A stretch of 6,391 nt of DNA from Cyclobacteriaceae bacterium (lineage in GTDB: Bacteria > Bacteroidota > Bacteroidia > Cytophagales > Cyclobacteriaceae). Under the pieces are notes generated by a model. That model searched no databases. It was not told the origin of the DNA and saw nothing but the letters and a program-made list of their open reading frames with translations. Below, piece after piece: positions 1 through 5,659 of this stretch. Each line of letters starts with the position of its first letter. Positions within the stretch are counted from its first letter, which is position 1. The stretch is taken from assembly GCA_019751475.1 (NCBI GenBank), contig JAIENH010000026.1, positions 1 to 6,391 of the forward strand, given 5' to 3'. Both the position numbers and the translations under genes were made by a program.

Positions 1-450
1 TACACCTTTTTCACGGGCTCATCGTATGTCTTTTTCTTTGATAGTTATAAACTCCGCGAAGTATACGGGGCCTTTATTGGTGCGGGCTTTGCAGGTGTAG
101 TTGGCACAGGCTTTTATCCATTCATGGGCAATCGCGTGTGGTGTCGTTTTGGTTGCCCGTTGGCTGCCTATCTTGGATTAGTACAGCGATTCAAATCAAG
201 ATTTAGAATTACCACCAATGGCGGGCAGTGCATTTCGTGTGGCAACTGCTCTACGTATTGTGAAATGGGTATTGATGTACGGTGGTATGCGCAGCGCGGT
301 CAAAACATCGTGCGTTCATCGTGCGTGGGCTGTGGCATCTGCTCGGCTGTATGCCCGCGCGGGGTGCTCAACCTGGAAGTGAAAGAGGAAAGCGGACGCT
401 TTGGTAAGCCGATCCTTATCGGCAATAACGGCATCAAAGTATCGGCCTAA
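1..450 (+). CDS. Polyferredoxin-type membrane protein, two [4Fe-4S] clusters (3' part; start outside window)
   Basis: This is the last 149 residues of a reading frame open from the first base, so the gene begins upstream. The visible part opens with a hydrophobic, glycine-rich stretch (fragment residues about 26-43) that looks like a membrane span. It is followed by a W-C-R-x-x-C-P-L motif (C48, C52), as in the NapH/NosR/CcoG group of membrane iron-sulfur proteins. Two ferredoxin motifs follow: C77-x2-C80-x2-C83-x3-C87 and C108-x2-C111-x2-C114-x3-C118-P. The second is canonical; in the first the residue after the last cysteine is Glu, not the usual Pro. From the family, the protein should pass electrons between membrane and soluble redox partners; the partner is not visible. 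An internal ATG at 124 would lose the membrane segment and is an unlikely start. The gene is separated from the next by 106 bases and need not belong to the downstream operon. Confidence 0.85.
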   Translation, partial: YTFFTGSSYVFFFDSYKLREVYGAFIGAGFAGVVGTGFYPFMGNRVWCRFGCPLAAYLGLVQRFKSRFRITTNGGQCISCGNCSTYCEMGIDVRWYAQRGQNIVRSSCVGCGICSAVCPRGVLNLEVKEESGRFGKPILIGNNGIKVSA

Positions 451-496
451 TTAACGAGCTAAGTACCTTACTATCAAGCTTTAATAAGGGCTTTGT

Positions 497-541
497 TTAA
501 TTTATGGAATTGTAATCCATAAATTAAGCTAAATTTATGGA
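497..541. repeat. 12-bp perfect inverted repeat plus a third half-site copy
   Basis: The left arm TTAATTTATGGA (497-508) and right arm TCCATAAATTAA (516-527) are perfect reverse complements around a 7-base centre. The core AATTTATGGA (499-508) occurs again in direct orientation at 532-541, 33 bases downstream and so about three helical turns away. The block lies 16-60 bases before the ATPase start. It could be an operator, a cruciform or RNA hairpin, or the edge of a mobile segment. The symmetry is read directly; the function is inferred. It is not a convincing intrinsic terminator, because the stem is AT-rich and no T-run follows. Confidence 0.7.
509..537 (+). promoter_or_regulatory. Possible Bacteroidota-type promoter for the ATPase operon
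   Basis: A TTG at 510-512 (preceded by A rather than T) lies 17 bases before TAAATTTA (530-537). This resembles the Bacteroidota -33 TTTG and -7 TANNTTTG elements, with the last base of the -7 box mismatched. Transcription would then start roughly 14 bases before the ATG at 557. Both boxes overlap the inverted repeat and the third half-site, so a protein bound there would block or reposition polymerase. In such an AT-rich stretch a match this loose can arise by chance, so confidence is low. Confidence 0.3.
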
Positions 542-556
542 AAATTGCTTTTCTGA

Positions 557-1681
557 ATGATTTACCGTGTTTTTAACGATTTATCAGAACGTCTTCAGGC
601 TGGCAAAGTGCTCGTGATCTATGGGCCACGCAGGGTTGGCAAAACCACCTTGATTCAAAAATTTATATCGGAGACCAAATTGCGTTTTCGCAACGAGTCC
701 GGTGAAAATATAAAGGTGCAGCATGTGATTAGCTCAGGAGACTTTGAATTGATAAAAGCATACTGCCAAGGCTTTGATGTAATCATCATTGACGAAGCTC
801 AAAACATTCCGCAGGTAGGCAAAGGCCTCAAAATTATTGTTGATCAAGTGCCGGGTATCAAAGTGCTGGTAACGGGTTCTTCCAGTTTTGATTTATCGAA
901 TAAGGTAGGTGAGCCGCTGGTTGGGCGTCAGCGCATTCTGAAACTTTTCCCAATTAGTGTACTGGAGTTGGCACATGAGCATAATCCGTTCGATTTAAAG
1001 CAGCAACTTCCCGAGTGGTTGATTTTCGGCATGTATCCCCAGGTGATTACGGCCGAAAGCAAAGCGTTAAAAATAGAGTTCTTGTCAGAGATTGTTGATT
1101 CCCTGCTCTTGAAGGATATTCTTGCATTGGAAAATATAAAATCATCGCGTGTATTGGTTGACTTACTGCGGTTGTTAGCACATCAGGTTGGGAGTGAAGT
1201 TTCGTTGAATGAACTGGCTAACAAACTGAATATTGATGTAAAGACCGTAGCGAAGTATCTTGATTTACTTGAAAAAACTTTCATTATCGTTTCGGTTGGT
1301 GGCTACAGCCGAAATCTTAGGAGCGAAGTGGTGAGCAAGAGAAAGTATTATTTCGTTGATACGGGCATTCGCAACGCACTTATTAATGCCTTTAATCCAC
1401 TGGATAACCGGAACGACATTGGTGCGCTATGGGAGAATTTTATGTTTATTGAGCGACTCAAAAAGAAGAATTACAAGCAATTACATACCAATAATTATTT
1501 CTGGCGCACGTATTCAAAAGCAGAAATTGATTTGATAGAGGAGCGGGATGGTAAAATTTTTGCCTTCGAGTTTAAGTGGCAACCGAAGAAATATAAAATT
1601 CCTAGTGAATGGTCAACTCACTATTCGGACACGTCCGTACAAGTTATTACCCGTGAGAATTTCCTGGAATTTGTATCCTAA
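557..1681 (+). CDS. AAA ATPase, AAA_14/DUF4143 type with PD-(D/E)XK-like C-terminus
   Basis: The protein has 374 residues, a usual length for this family. The N-terminus carries Walker A G-P-R-R-V-G-K-T-T (23-31), Walker B V-I-I-I-D-E (75-80) and a sensor-like T-G-S-S-S (106-110). The segment at 119-138 (E-P-L-V-G-R then L-F-P-I-S-V-L-E-L) is typical of AAA_14 ATPases. A winged-helix-like region (about 199-244) and F-V-D-T-G (266-270) mark the DUF4143 part. The C-terminus has E323-x-D325 and E338-x-K340, resembling a PD-(D/E)XK nuclease core. An in-frame TGA sits immediately before ATG 557, which fixes the earliest start; no Shine-Dalgarno is present. The family's cellular role is poorly known, and members are widespread, variable in distribution and often linked to mobile or defence regions. 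Rows sampled here run about 25-50% G+C, mostly below 40%, against mostly 45-57% in the next genes, which suggests separate ancestry. It ends 9 bases before the first glycosyltransferase. Confidence 0.88.
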   Translation: MIYRVFNDLSERLQAGKVLVIYGPRRVGKTTLIQKFISETKLRFRNESGENIKVQHVISSGDFELIKAYCQGFDVIIIDEAQNIPQVGKGLKIIVDQVPGIKVLVTGSSSFDLSNKVGEPLVGRQRILKLFPISVLELAHEHNPFDLKQQLPEWLIFGMYPQVITAESKALKIEFLSEIVDSLLLKDILALENIKSSRVLVDLLRLLAHQVGSEVSLNELANKLNIDVKTVAKYLDLLEKTFIIVSVGGYSRNLRSEVVSKRKYYFVDTGIRNALINAFNPLDNRNDIGALWENFMFIERLKKKNYKQLHTNNYFWRTYSKAEIDLIEERDGKIFAFEFKWQPKKYKIPSEWSTHYSDTSVQVITRENFLEFVS

Positions 1682-1690
1682 AATCTGTTC

Positions 1691-2386
1691 ATGAATAATT
1701 CTTCGCGGATCTCCGTAATCATACCAGCTTTCAATGAAGAAAATGGCATTGGCGAAGTCATCAGCGAAATTCCAAAAGAACGTGTTCAGGAGATTGTTGT
1801 GGTTAATAATGCCTCAACGGATGACACCGAGCGGATTGCCAAAGAAGCAGGCGCTACAGTGCTTCGTGAATCAACACCGGGCTACGGTCGCGCTTGCCTA
1901 AAAGGAATAGATTACGTAAAAAACTCTGCGAGACCTCCCGATATTGTTGTGTTTCTGGATGCTGACCACTCCGACTACCCGGAAGAAATGCACCAATTGG
2001 TGAGACCGATTGTTGAAGATGGCGTGCACTTAGTTATAGGATCGCGTGCGTTGGGCAAAAAAGAGGCCGGGGCCATGACACCCCAGCAGATTTTTGGCAA
2101 TTGGTTAGCTACGCGACTTTTAAGAATTTTGTATGGGGTTACATTTACCGACCTGGGGCCGTTTCGTGCGATACGATATGACAAGCTGATGGAACTCAAT
2201 ATGCAAGACACAACGTACGGCTGGACGGTGGAAATGCAATTGAAGGCAGCAAAGATGAAATTGAAATGTATGGAGGTACCCGTTTGTTATCGCAAGCGCA
2301 TTGGTTTTTCTAAAATTTCGGGAACGGTAAAGGGAACGATCATGGCGGGATATAAAATTTTGTATACCATTTTTAAATACGCCTGA
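1691..2386 (+). CDS. Family 2 glycosyltransferase, dolichyl/polyprenyl-phosphate-mannose-synthase-like
   Basis: This is a 231-residue GT-A fold enzyme. The N-terminus has V-I-I-P-A-F-N-E-E (9-17) and V-V-V-N-N-A-S-T-D-D-T (36-46), the nucleotide-sugar binding strand and loop. The metal-binding D-A-D is at 90-92, followed by G-S-R (117-119), then D-L-G-P-F-R-A-I-R (154-162) and a conserved-looking tail with Y-G-W-T-V-E-M-Q. No clear membrane span is seen, so it should be cytosolic or peripheral. The family transfers a hexose from an NDP-sugar, commonly to a polyprenyl phosphate; the actual sugar and acceptor cannot be read from the sequence. It follows the ATPase by 9 bases and precedes the next gene by 6, so it is probably co-transcribed. 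It may supply the lipid-linked sugar used by the GT-C protein downstream (inference). Other soluble GT2 roles, including sugar transfer to a lipid or small molecule, remain possible. Confidence 0.85.
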   Translation: MNNSSRISVIIPAFNEENGIGEVISEIPKERVQEIVVVNNASTDDTERIAKEAGATVLRESTPGYGRACLKGIDYVKNSARPPDIVVFLDADHSDYPEEMHQLVRPIVEDGVHLVIGSRALGKKEAGAMTPQQIFGNWLATRLLRILYGVTFTDLGPFRAIRYDKLMELNMQDTTYGWTVEMQLKAAKMKLKCMEVPVCYRKRIGFSKISGTVKGTIMAGYKILYTIFKYA

Positions 2387-2392
2387 GGGTAG

Positions 2393-3847
2393 ATGGACGT
2401 TTTTATCACCATAGTGTATTCTCTTGCATTGCTTTACATCTTTCTGTTTAGCCTCGGCCAGTTAGATCTCACCTGGACGTATTTAAAAAACCGCAACAAA
2501 AAACAATTACCGAAAGCCGACCTTACAGCATTCCCAGTTGTTACGGTGCAGCTTCCGCTCTACAACGAAAAGTACGTTGCCGGTCGCCTGCTCGATGCTG
2601 TGAGTCAATTTGACTATCCAAAAGAACGATTGGAAATTCAGGTGCTGGATGATTCGACCGATGAGACCACGTCCATCCTGATCAAAAAAATTGAAGAGCT
2701 TCGGCCGCTGGGTCTTGATATAAAGCTTATCCATCGCGAGAACCGCACCGACTACAAAGCGGGTGCCTTGGATCACGGATTTCACTCAGCGAAAGGTGAG
2801 TTCACTGCCATCTTTGATGCCGATTTTATTCCTTCGCCTGACTTTCTGAAAAAGACATTGCCCTACTTTGCGAATGAAACGACAGGCGTGGTGCAGACGC
2901 GCTGGGGTCATCTCAATCGCGACTATTCTATTCTCACGCAGTGGCAGGCTTTTGGATTAGACGCGCATTTCTCTATCGAGCAAAGTGCCAGAAATGCTTC
3001 CGGCAGTTTTATCAATTTCAACGGCACGTGTGGCATTTGGCGCAAGAAATGTATTGCTGATGCCGGTGGATGGAACTTTGATACACTCACGGAAGACCTC
3101 GATCTAAGCTACCGTGCGCAACTGAAGGGCTGGAAGTTTATCTACCTCGAAGATGTGGCCACTCCGGGTGAGTTGCCGGTGATTATGCCAGCCATAAAAT
3201 CACAACAATACCGGTGGAATAAAGGTGGGGCTGAGACAGCACGCAAAATGTTTGGAAACGTATGGCGTTCACCGCTTCCGCTGAAAAACAAACTGCATGC
3301 GTTCTTTCATTTGTTTAATAGTTCAGTGTTTGTTTGTTTGCTCACGGCAGCCGTGCTGAGTGTACCCATGCTCTACATCAAAGTGAGGCACCCGGAAGTG
3401 AGTAGCTTGTTTCATGTGGGCATCATTTTTTTGCTGGGCTTTTTCTCCATCGCGCTTTTCTATTGGGTCGCCACGAAGCGTTTTTACGCGTCACCCGGTT
3501 TTACTTTTTTCAGGTTGTTCCCGGGTTTTCTCATGATTTCGATGGGTCTCTCGCTGCACAACGGCTTGGCTGTAGTCGAAGGGCTCTTCGGTAGAAAAAC
3601 TCCTTTCATCCGCACACCTAAATTCAATGTCACCAACCGGAAGGAAACCTGGCGTGGCAACAGCTACATCCGCACACGCATCGGGTGGATGACATGGCTG
3701 GAAGCGCTCATGTGCTTGTATTTTGTTTTTGGAACGGCAGCAGGTTTTTATTTGCACGAGCCTGGACTTGTTTTCTTTCACGTTATGCTCGCATTAGGCT
3801 TTGGTGCCGTGGTGTACTACTCCGTGAAGCCTGTCTTTCATGGCTAA
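2393..3847 (+). CDS. Membrane family 2 glycosyltransferase, cellulose-synthase/CslA-like
   Basis: The protein has 484 residues. A first membrane span (about 3-24) is followed by a cytosolic GT-A domain containing all the processive GT2 signatures: P-L-Y-N-E (55-59), D-D-S-T-D (86-90), D-A-D (142-144), T-E-D (233-235) and Q-Q-Y-R-W (271-275). About five membrane spans follow, roughly at 306-330, 340-363, 373-400, 435-455 and 457-478. This layout matches inverting beta-glycan synthases such as bacterial cellulose synthase-like and CslA mannan synthase-like enzymes. It is shorter than BcsA because no PilZ domain follows, so c-di-GMP control by that domain is not expected. No BcsB-like partner is visible, so calling it cellulose synthase would go too far. 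The substrate could be UDP-glucose or GDP-mannose, and the product a polymer or a glycolipid. Its stop overlaps the next gene by 8 bases. Confidence 0.88.
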   Translation: MDVFITIVYSLALLYIFLFSLGQLDLTWTYLKNRNKKQLPKADLTAFPVVTVQLPLYNEKYVAGRLLDAVSQFDYPKERLEIQVLDDSTDETTSILIKKIEELRPLGLDIKLIHRENRTDYKAGALDHGFHSAKGEFTAIFDADFIPSPDFLKKTLPYFANETTGVVQTRWGHLNRDYSILTQWQAFGLDAHFSIEQSARNASGSFINFNGTCGIWRKKCIADAGGWNFDTLTEDLDLSYRAQLKGWKFIYLEDVATPGELPVIMPAIKSQQYRWNKGGAETARKMFGNVWRSPLPLKNKLHAFFHLFNSSVFVCLLTAAVLSVPMLYIKVRHPEVSSLFHVGIIFLLGFFSIALFYWVATKRFYASPGFTFFRLFPGFLMISMGLSLHNGLAVVEGLFGRKTPFIRTPKFNVTNRKETWRGNSYIRTRIGWMTWLEALMCLYFVFGTAAGFYLHEPGLVFFHVMLALGFGAVVYYSVKPVFHG

Positions 3848-5171
3848 TCAGCGCATTTCTTATACAGTAGCTTCATTTCTATTTTGTGCTTCCATTATTT
3901 TTTTGGCATACGGTGTAGTGCGGACAGACACCCTGGCATTATTCATCACCTACTTCACCGCCTTCGCTGTATATGGTTGGATTTTTCTTCGTGCAAAAGA
4001 AGAGAGTGTAAAGTTTTGGCTGCTGATTGCCTTCGCTGTTCGCATCAGTCTGCTGGTGGCCATGCCGACTTTGTCTGACGATTTTTATCGGTTCATTTGG
4101 GATGGTCGCTTGCTAGTGGCGGGGGAGCATCCTTTTTCAGCCCTTCCGTCCGATTTTTTGTCGCGCCAACTTCCGGATGTGGATGAGGCCCTGTTTCAAA
4201 AACTTAACAGTCCCTCTTACTTCACCATTTACCCACCGGTAGCGCAGGGTTTTTTTTGGTTATCGGCTGTGTTGTCTCCAAGCTCTGTCTTAGGAAGTGT
4301 AGTGGTCATGCGTGTTTTACTCATTGCTGCTGAGGCGGGCTCCGTGCTGTTGATGATCTCGTTGTTAAAGAAATTTCAACTACCGACTAAAAACGTGTTG
4401 CTCTATGCGCTCAATCCACTAGCGATCATCGAGCTGACCGGCAACCTTCACTTCGAGGGGTTCATGATTTTTTTTCTGTTATTAACTGTACAGCAACTCG
4501 CTTCCGCGAAAAATGTGGGTGCAGCTTTGAGTTTTGCTCTGGCGGTGGGTGTAAAACTCTTGCCATTGATTTTTCTGCCGTTGATGCTGCCGCTGCTGGG
4601 TTGGCGAAAGGCTATTGGATTTTGGATCATGACCTGCGTAGCGATTTGTTTATTGTTTCTGCCCATGTATGATGCGCAAGTGGTCGCGGGATTTTCGGAG
4701 AGTTTGAATCTCTACTTTCAAAAATTTGAATTCAATGCCAGCGTGTACTACCTCGTTCGTGAGTATGGTTTTTGGAAGTATGGTTATAATACTATTCAGA
4801 CATCCGGGTGGAAGTTAGGTGTAGTGTGTGGTATTCTAATAGTCATGTATTCGTTTTTCATCGGTTACGGTGCCTTGCGAAATTCATCGAAACCATGGAC
4901 AGTGATGCTTACTTGTTGGATGTTTATTCTACTCATTTATTTTTTATTTACCACTATTTTGCACCCGTGGTACATCACAACCTTATTGGCCTTTTCTGTT
5001 TTTACGCGCTTCCGCTTCGCTATGCTGTGGACGGCCTTGATTTTTCTTACCTATGCGGGTTATTCCATCGTGGGGTTTCATGAAAACCATGTGTTGTTGG
5101 TGATCGAATATGTTTCCGTGATTGGTTATCTTGCTTATGAATTATGGCAACGCGATACATCATCGGCCTGA
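3840..5171 (+). CDS. GT-C membrane glycosyltransferase, MptB-like (polyprenyl-phosphate-sugar dependent)
   Basis: This is a 443-residue, strongly hydrophobic protein with many membrane spans across its length. The first large loop contains S-D-D-F-Y-R-F-I-W-D-G-R (79-90), then A-G-E-H-P-F (94-99) and I-Y-P-P-V-A-Q (130-136). These resemble the D-x-Y-R-Y-x-W-D-G-R and I-Y-P-P-x-A-Q signatures of actinobacterial alpha-1,6-mannosyltransferases and related 'carotene-associated' membrane proteins. N-P-L (192-194), N-L-H-F-E-G (202-207), V-K-L-L-P (238-242) and H-P-W-Y (375-378) also fit GT-C enzymes. Members take sugar from polyprenyl-phosphate donors on the outer face of the inner membrane; the acidic pair D80/D81 would lie in the catalytic loop. 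Its ATG lies 8 bases before the end of the preceding gene, indicating translational coupling. The similarity call comes from remembered motifs, so the sugar and acceptor are unknown. Two 8-T runs (4250-4257 and 4468-4475) occur in frame. Confidence 0.78.
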   Translation: MANQRISYTVASFLFCASIIFLAYGVVRTDTLALFITYFTAFAVYGWIFLRAKEESVKFWLLIAFAVRISLLVAMPTLSDDFYRFIWDGRLLVAGEHPFSALPSDFLSRQLPDVDEALFQKLNSPSYFTIYPPVAQGFFWLSAVLSPSSVLGSVVVMRVLLIAAEAGSVLLMISLLKKFQLPTKNVLLYALNPLAIIELTGNLHFEGFMIFFLLLTVQQLASAKNVGAALSFALAVGVKLLPLIFLPLMLPLLGWRKAIGFWIMTCVAICLLFLPMYDAQVVAGFSESLNLYFQKFEFNASVYYLVREYGFWKYGYNTIQTSGWKLGVVCGILIVMYSFFIGYGALRNSSKPWTVMLTCWMFILLIYFLFTTILHPWYITTLLAFSVFTRFRFAMLWTALIFLTYAGYSIVGFHENHVLLVIEYVSVIGYLAYELWQRDTSSA

Positions 5172-5647
5172 TTATACTACTGGGCGCATCAATTCAATTG
5201 GCTGCGCAACAGGACTATGATGAGAAGCTGCGATCACTCTATAAAAATACGGTTGTCACTATTACACCGGCTGAAGTGCAGCAGGCTATTGAAAAAGGAG
5301 AGAAGTTGCTTTTGCTCGACACGCGTTCGCCTGAAGAATACAAGGTAAGTCACTTGCCCAACGCCCGATTTTTAGATTTCAATTCCTATACCCGACATGA
5401 TTTAGAAAAGATCCCAACCGATACACGCATCATTGTGTATTGCAGCGTAGGCTATCGCAGCGAACGGGTAGGGGAACGCTTGCTTAAATCAGGACACAAA
5501 AACGTACAAAACCTCTACGGAGGAATTTTTGAATGGAAGAACAAAGGGTTTTCAGTCGTGAATAAAAATAATGTTGCAACCGACAGCGTTCATACCTACA
5601 ATAAAAACTGGTCTAAGTGGCTTATCAAAGGAATAAGAATCTACTAA
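5144..5647 (+). CDS. Exported single-domain rhodanese-like protein
   Basis: The protein has 167 residues. A signal peptide spans about residues 1-21: a short basic start, a hydrophobic core, then L-A-A before Q22-Q23. No lipobox cysteine is present, so it is probably soluble in the periplasm after cleavage. The rhodanese domain covers about 37-136, with L-L-D-T-R-S-P-E-E-Y (57-66), H-L-P-N-A (70-74) and the active loop C-S-V-G-Y-R-S (100-106). C100 would carry the persulfide; the six-residue loop is of sulfurtransferase rather than Cdc25-phosphatase length. A distinctive tail (about 137-167), rich in Asn, Lys and Trp, follows the domain. The start lies 28 bases inside the GT-C gene in another frame; later starts would destroy the signal peptide. 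The overlap implies coupled translation. The true sulfur donor and acceptor are unknown. Confidence 0.88.
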   Translation: MATRYIIGLIILLGASIQLAAQQDYDEKLRSLYKNTVVTITPAEVQQAIEKGEKLLLLDTRSPEEYKVSHLPNARFLDFNSYTRHDLEKIPTDTRIIVYCSVGYRSERVGERLLKSGHKNVQNLYGGIFEWKNKGFSVVNKNNVATDSVHTYNKNWSKWLIKGIRIY

Positions 5648-5659
5648 ATCCAATCATGC

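Noticed and set aside
466..489. CCTTA ... TAAGG inverted repeat after the polyferredoxin stop, considered as a terminator.
   Set aside because: A five-base stem with a 14-base loop and no following T-run does not support an intrinsic terminator.
1626..1637. CGGAC-AC-GTCCG near-palindrome inside the ATPase gene.
   Set aside because: It is short, lies in coding sequence and is not repeated nearby; chance is sufficient.
1665..1680. GGA-ATTTGTA-TCC at the ATPase 3' end, resembling the centre of the upstream inverted repeat (GGA-ATTGTAA-TCC).
   Set aside because: Only the three-base arms match as an inverted repeat and the segment is coding. It is too short to call a matching right-hand boundary, although it is curious that it sits at the other end of the same gene.
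1640..1690. An internal promoter just before the first glycosyltransferase.
   Set aside because: No TTTG and TANNTTTG pair at suitable spacing is seen, so co-transcription with the ATPase is the simpler reading.
1975..2211. Minus-strand open frame inside the first GT2 gene, and similar minus-strand frames at 2507-2785, 3491-3781, 4448-4666 and 5882-6067.
   Set aside because: Each is antisense to a well-supported gene with conserved motifs, and the translations resemble no known family.
2393..3847. Naming the second GT2 as cellulose synthase BcsA.
   Set aside because: It lacks a PilZ domain and has no BcsB-like neighbour; only the general processive GT2 motifs are supported.
3685..5083. Alternative + frames at 3685-3870, 3884-4078 and 4808-5083.
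   Set aside because: They are out-of-frame shadows of the CesA-like and GT-C genes, with composition unlike real proteins.
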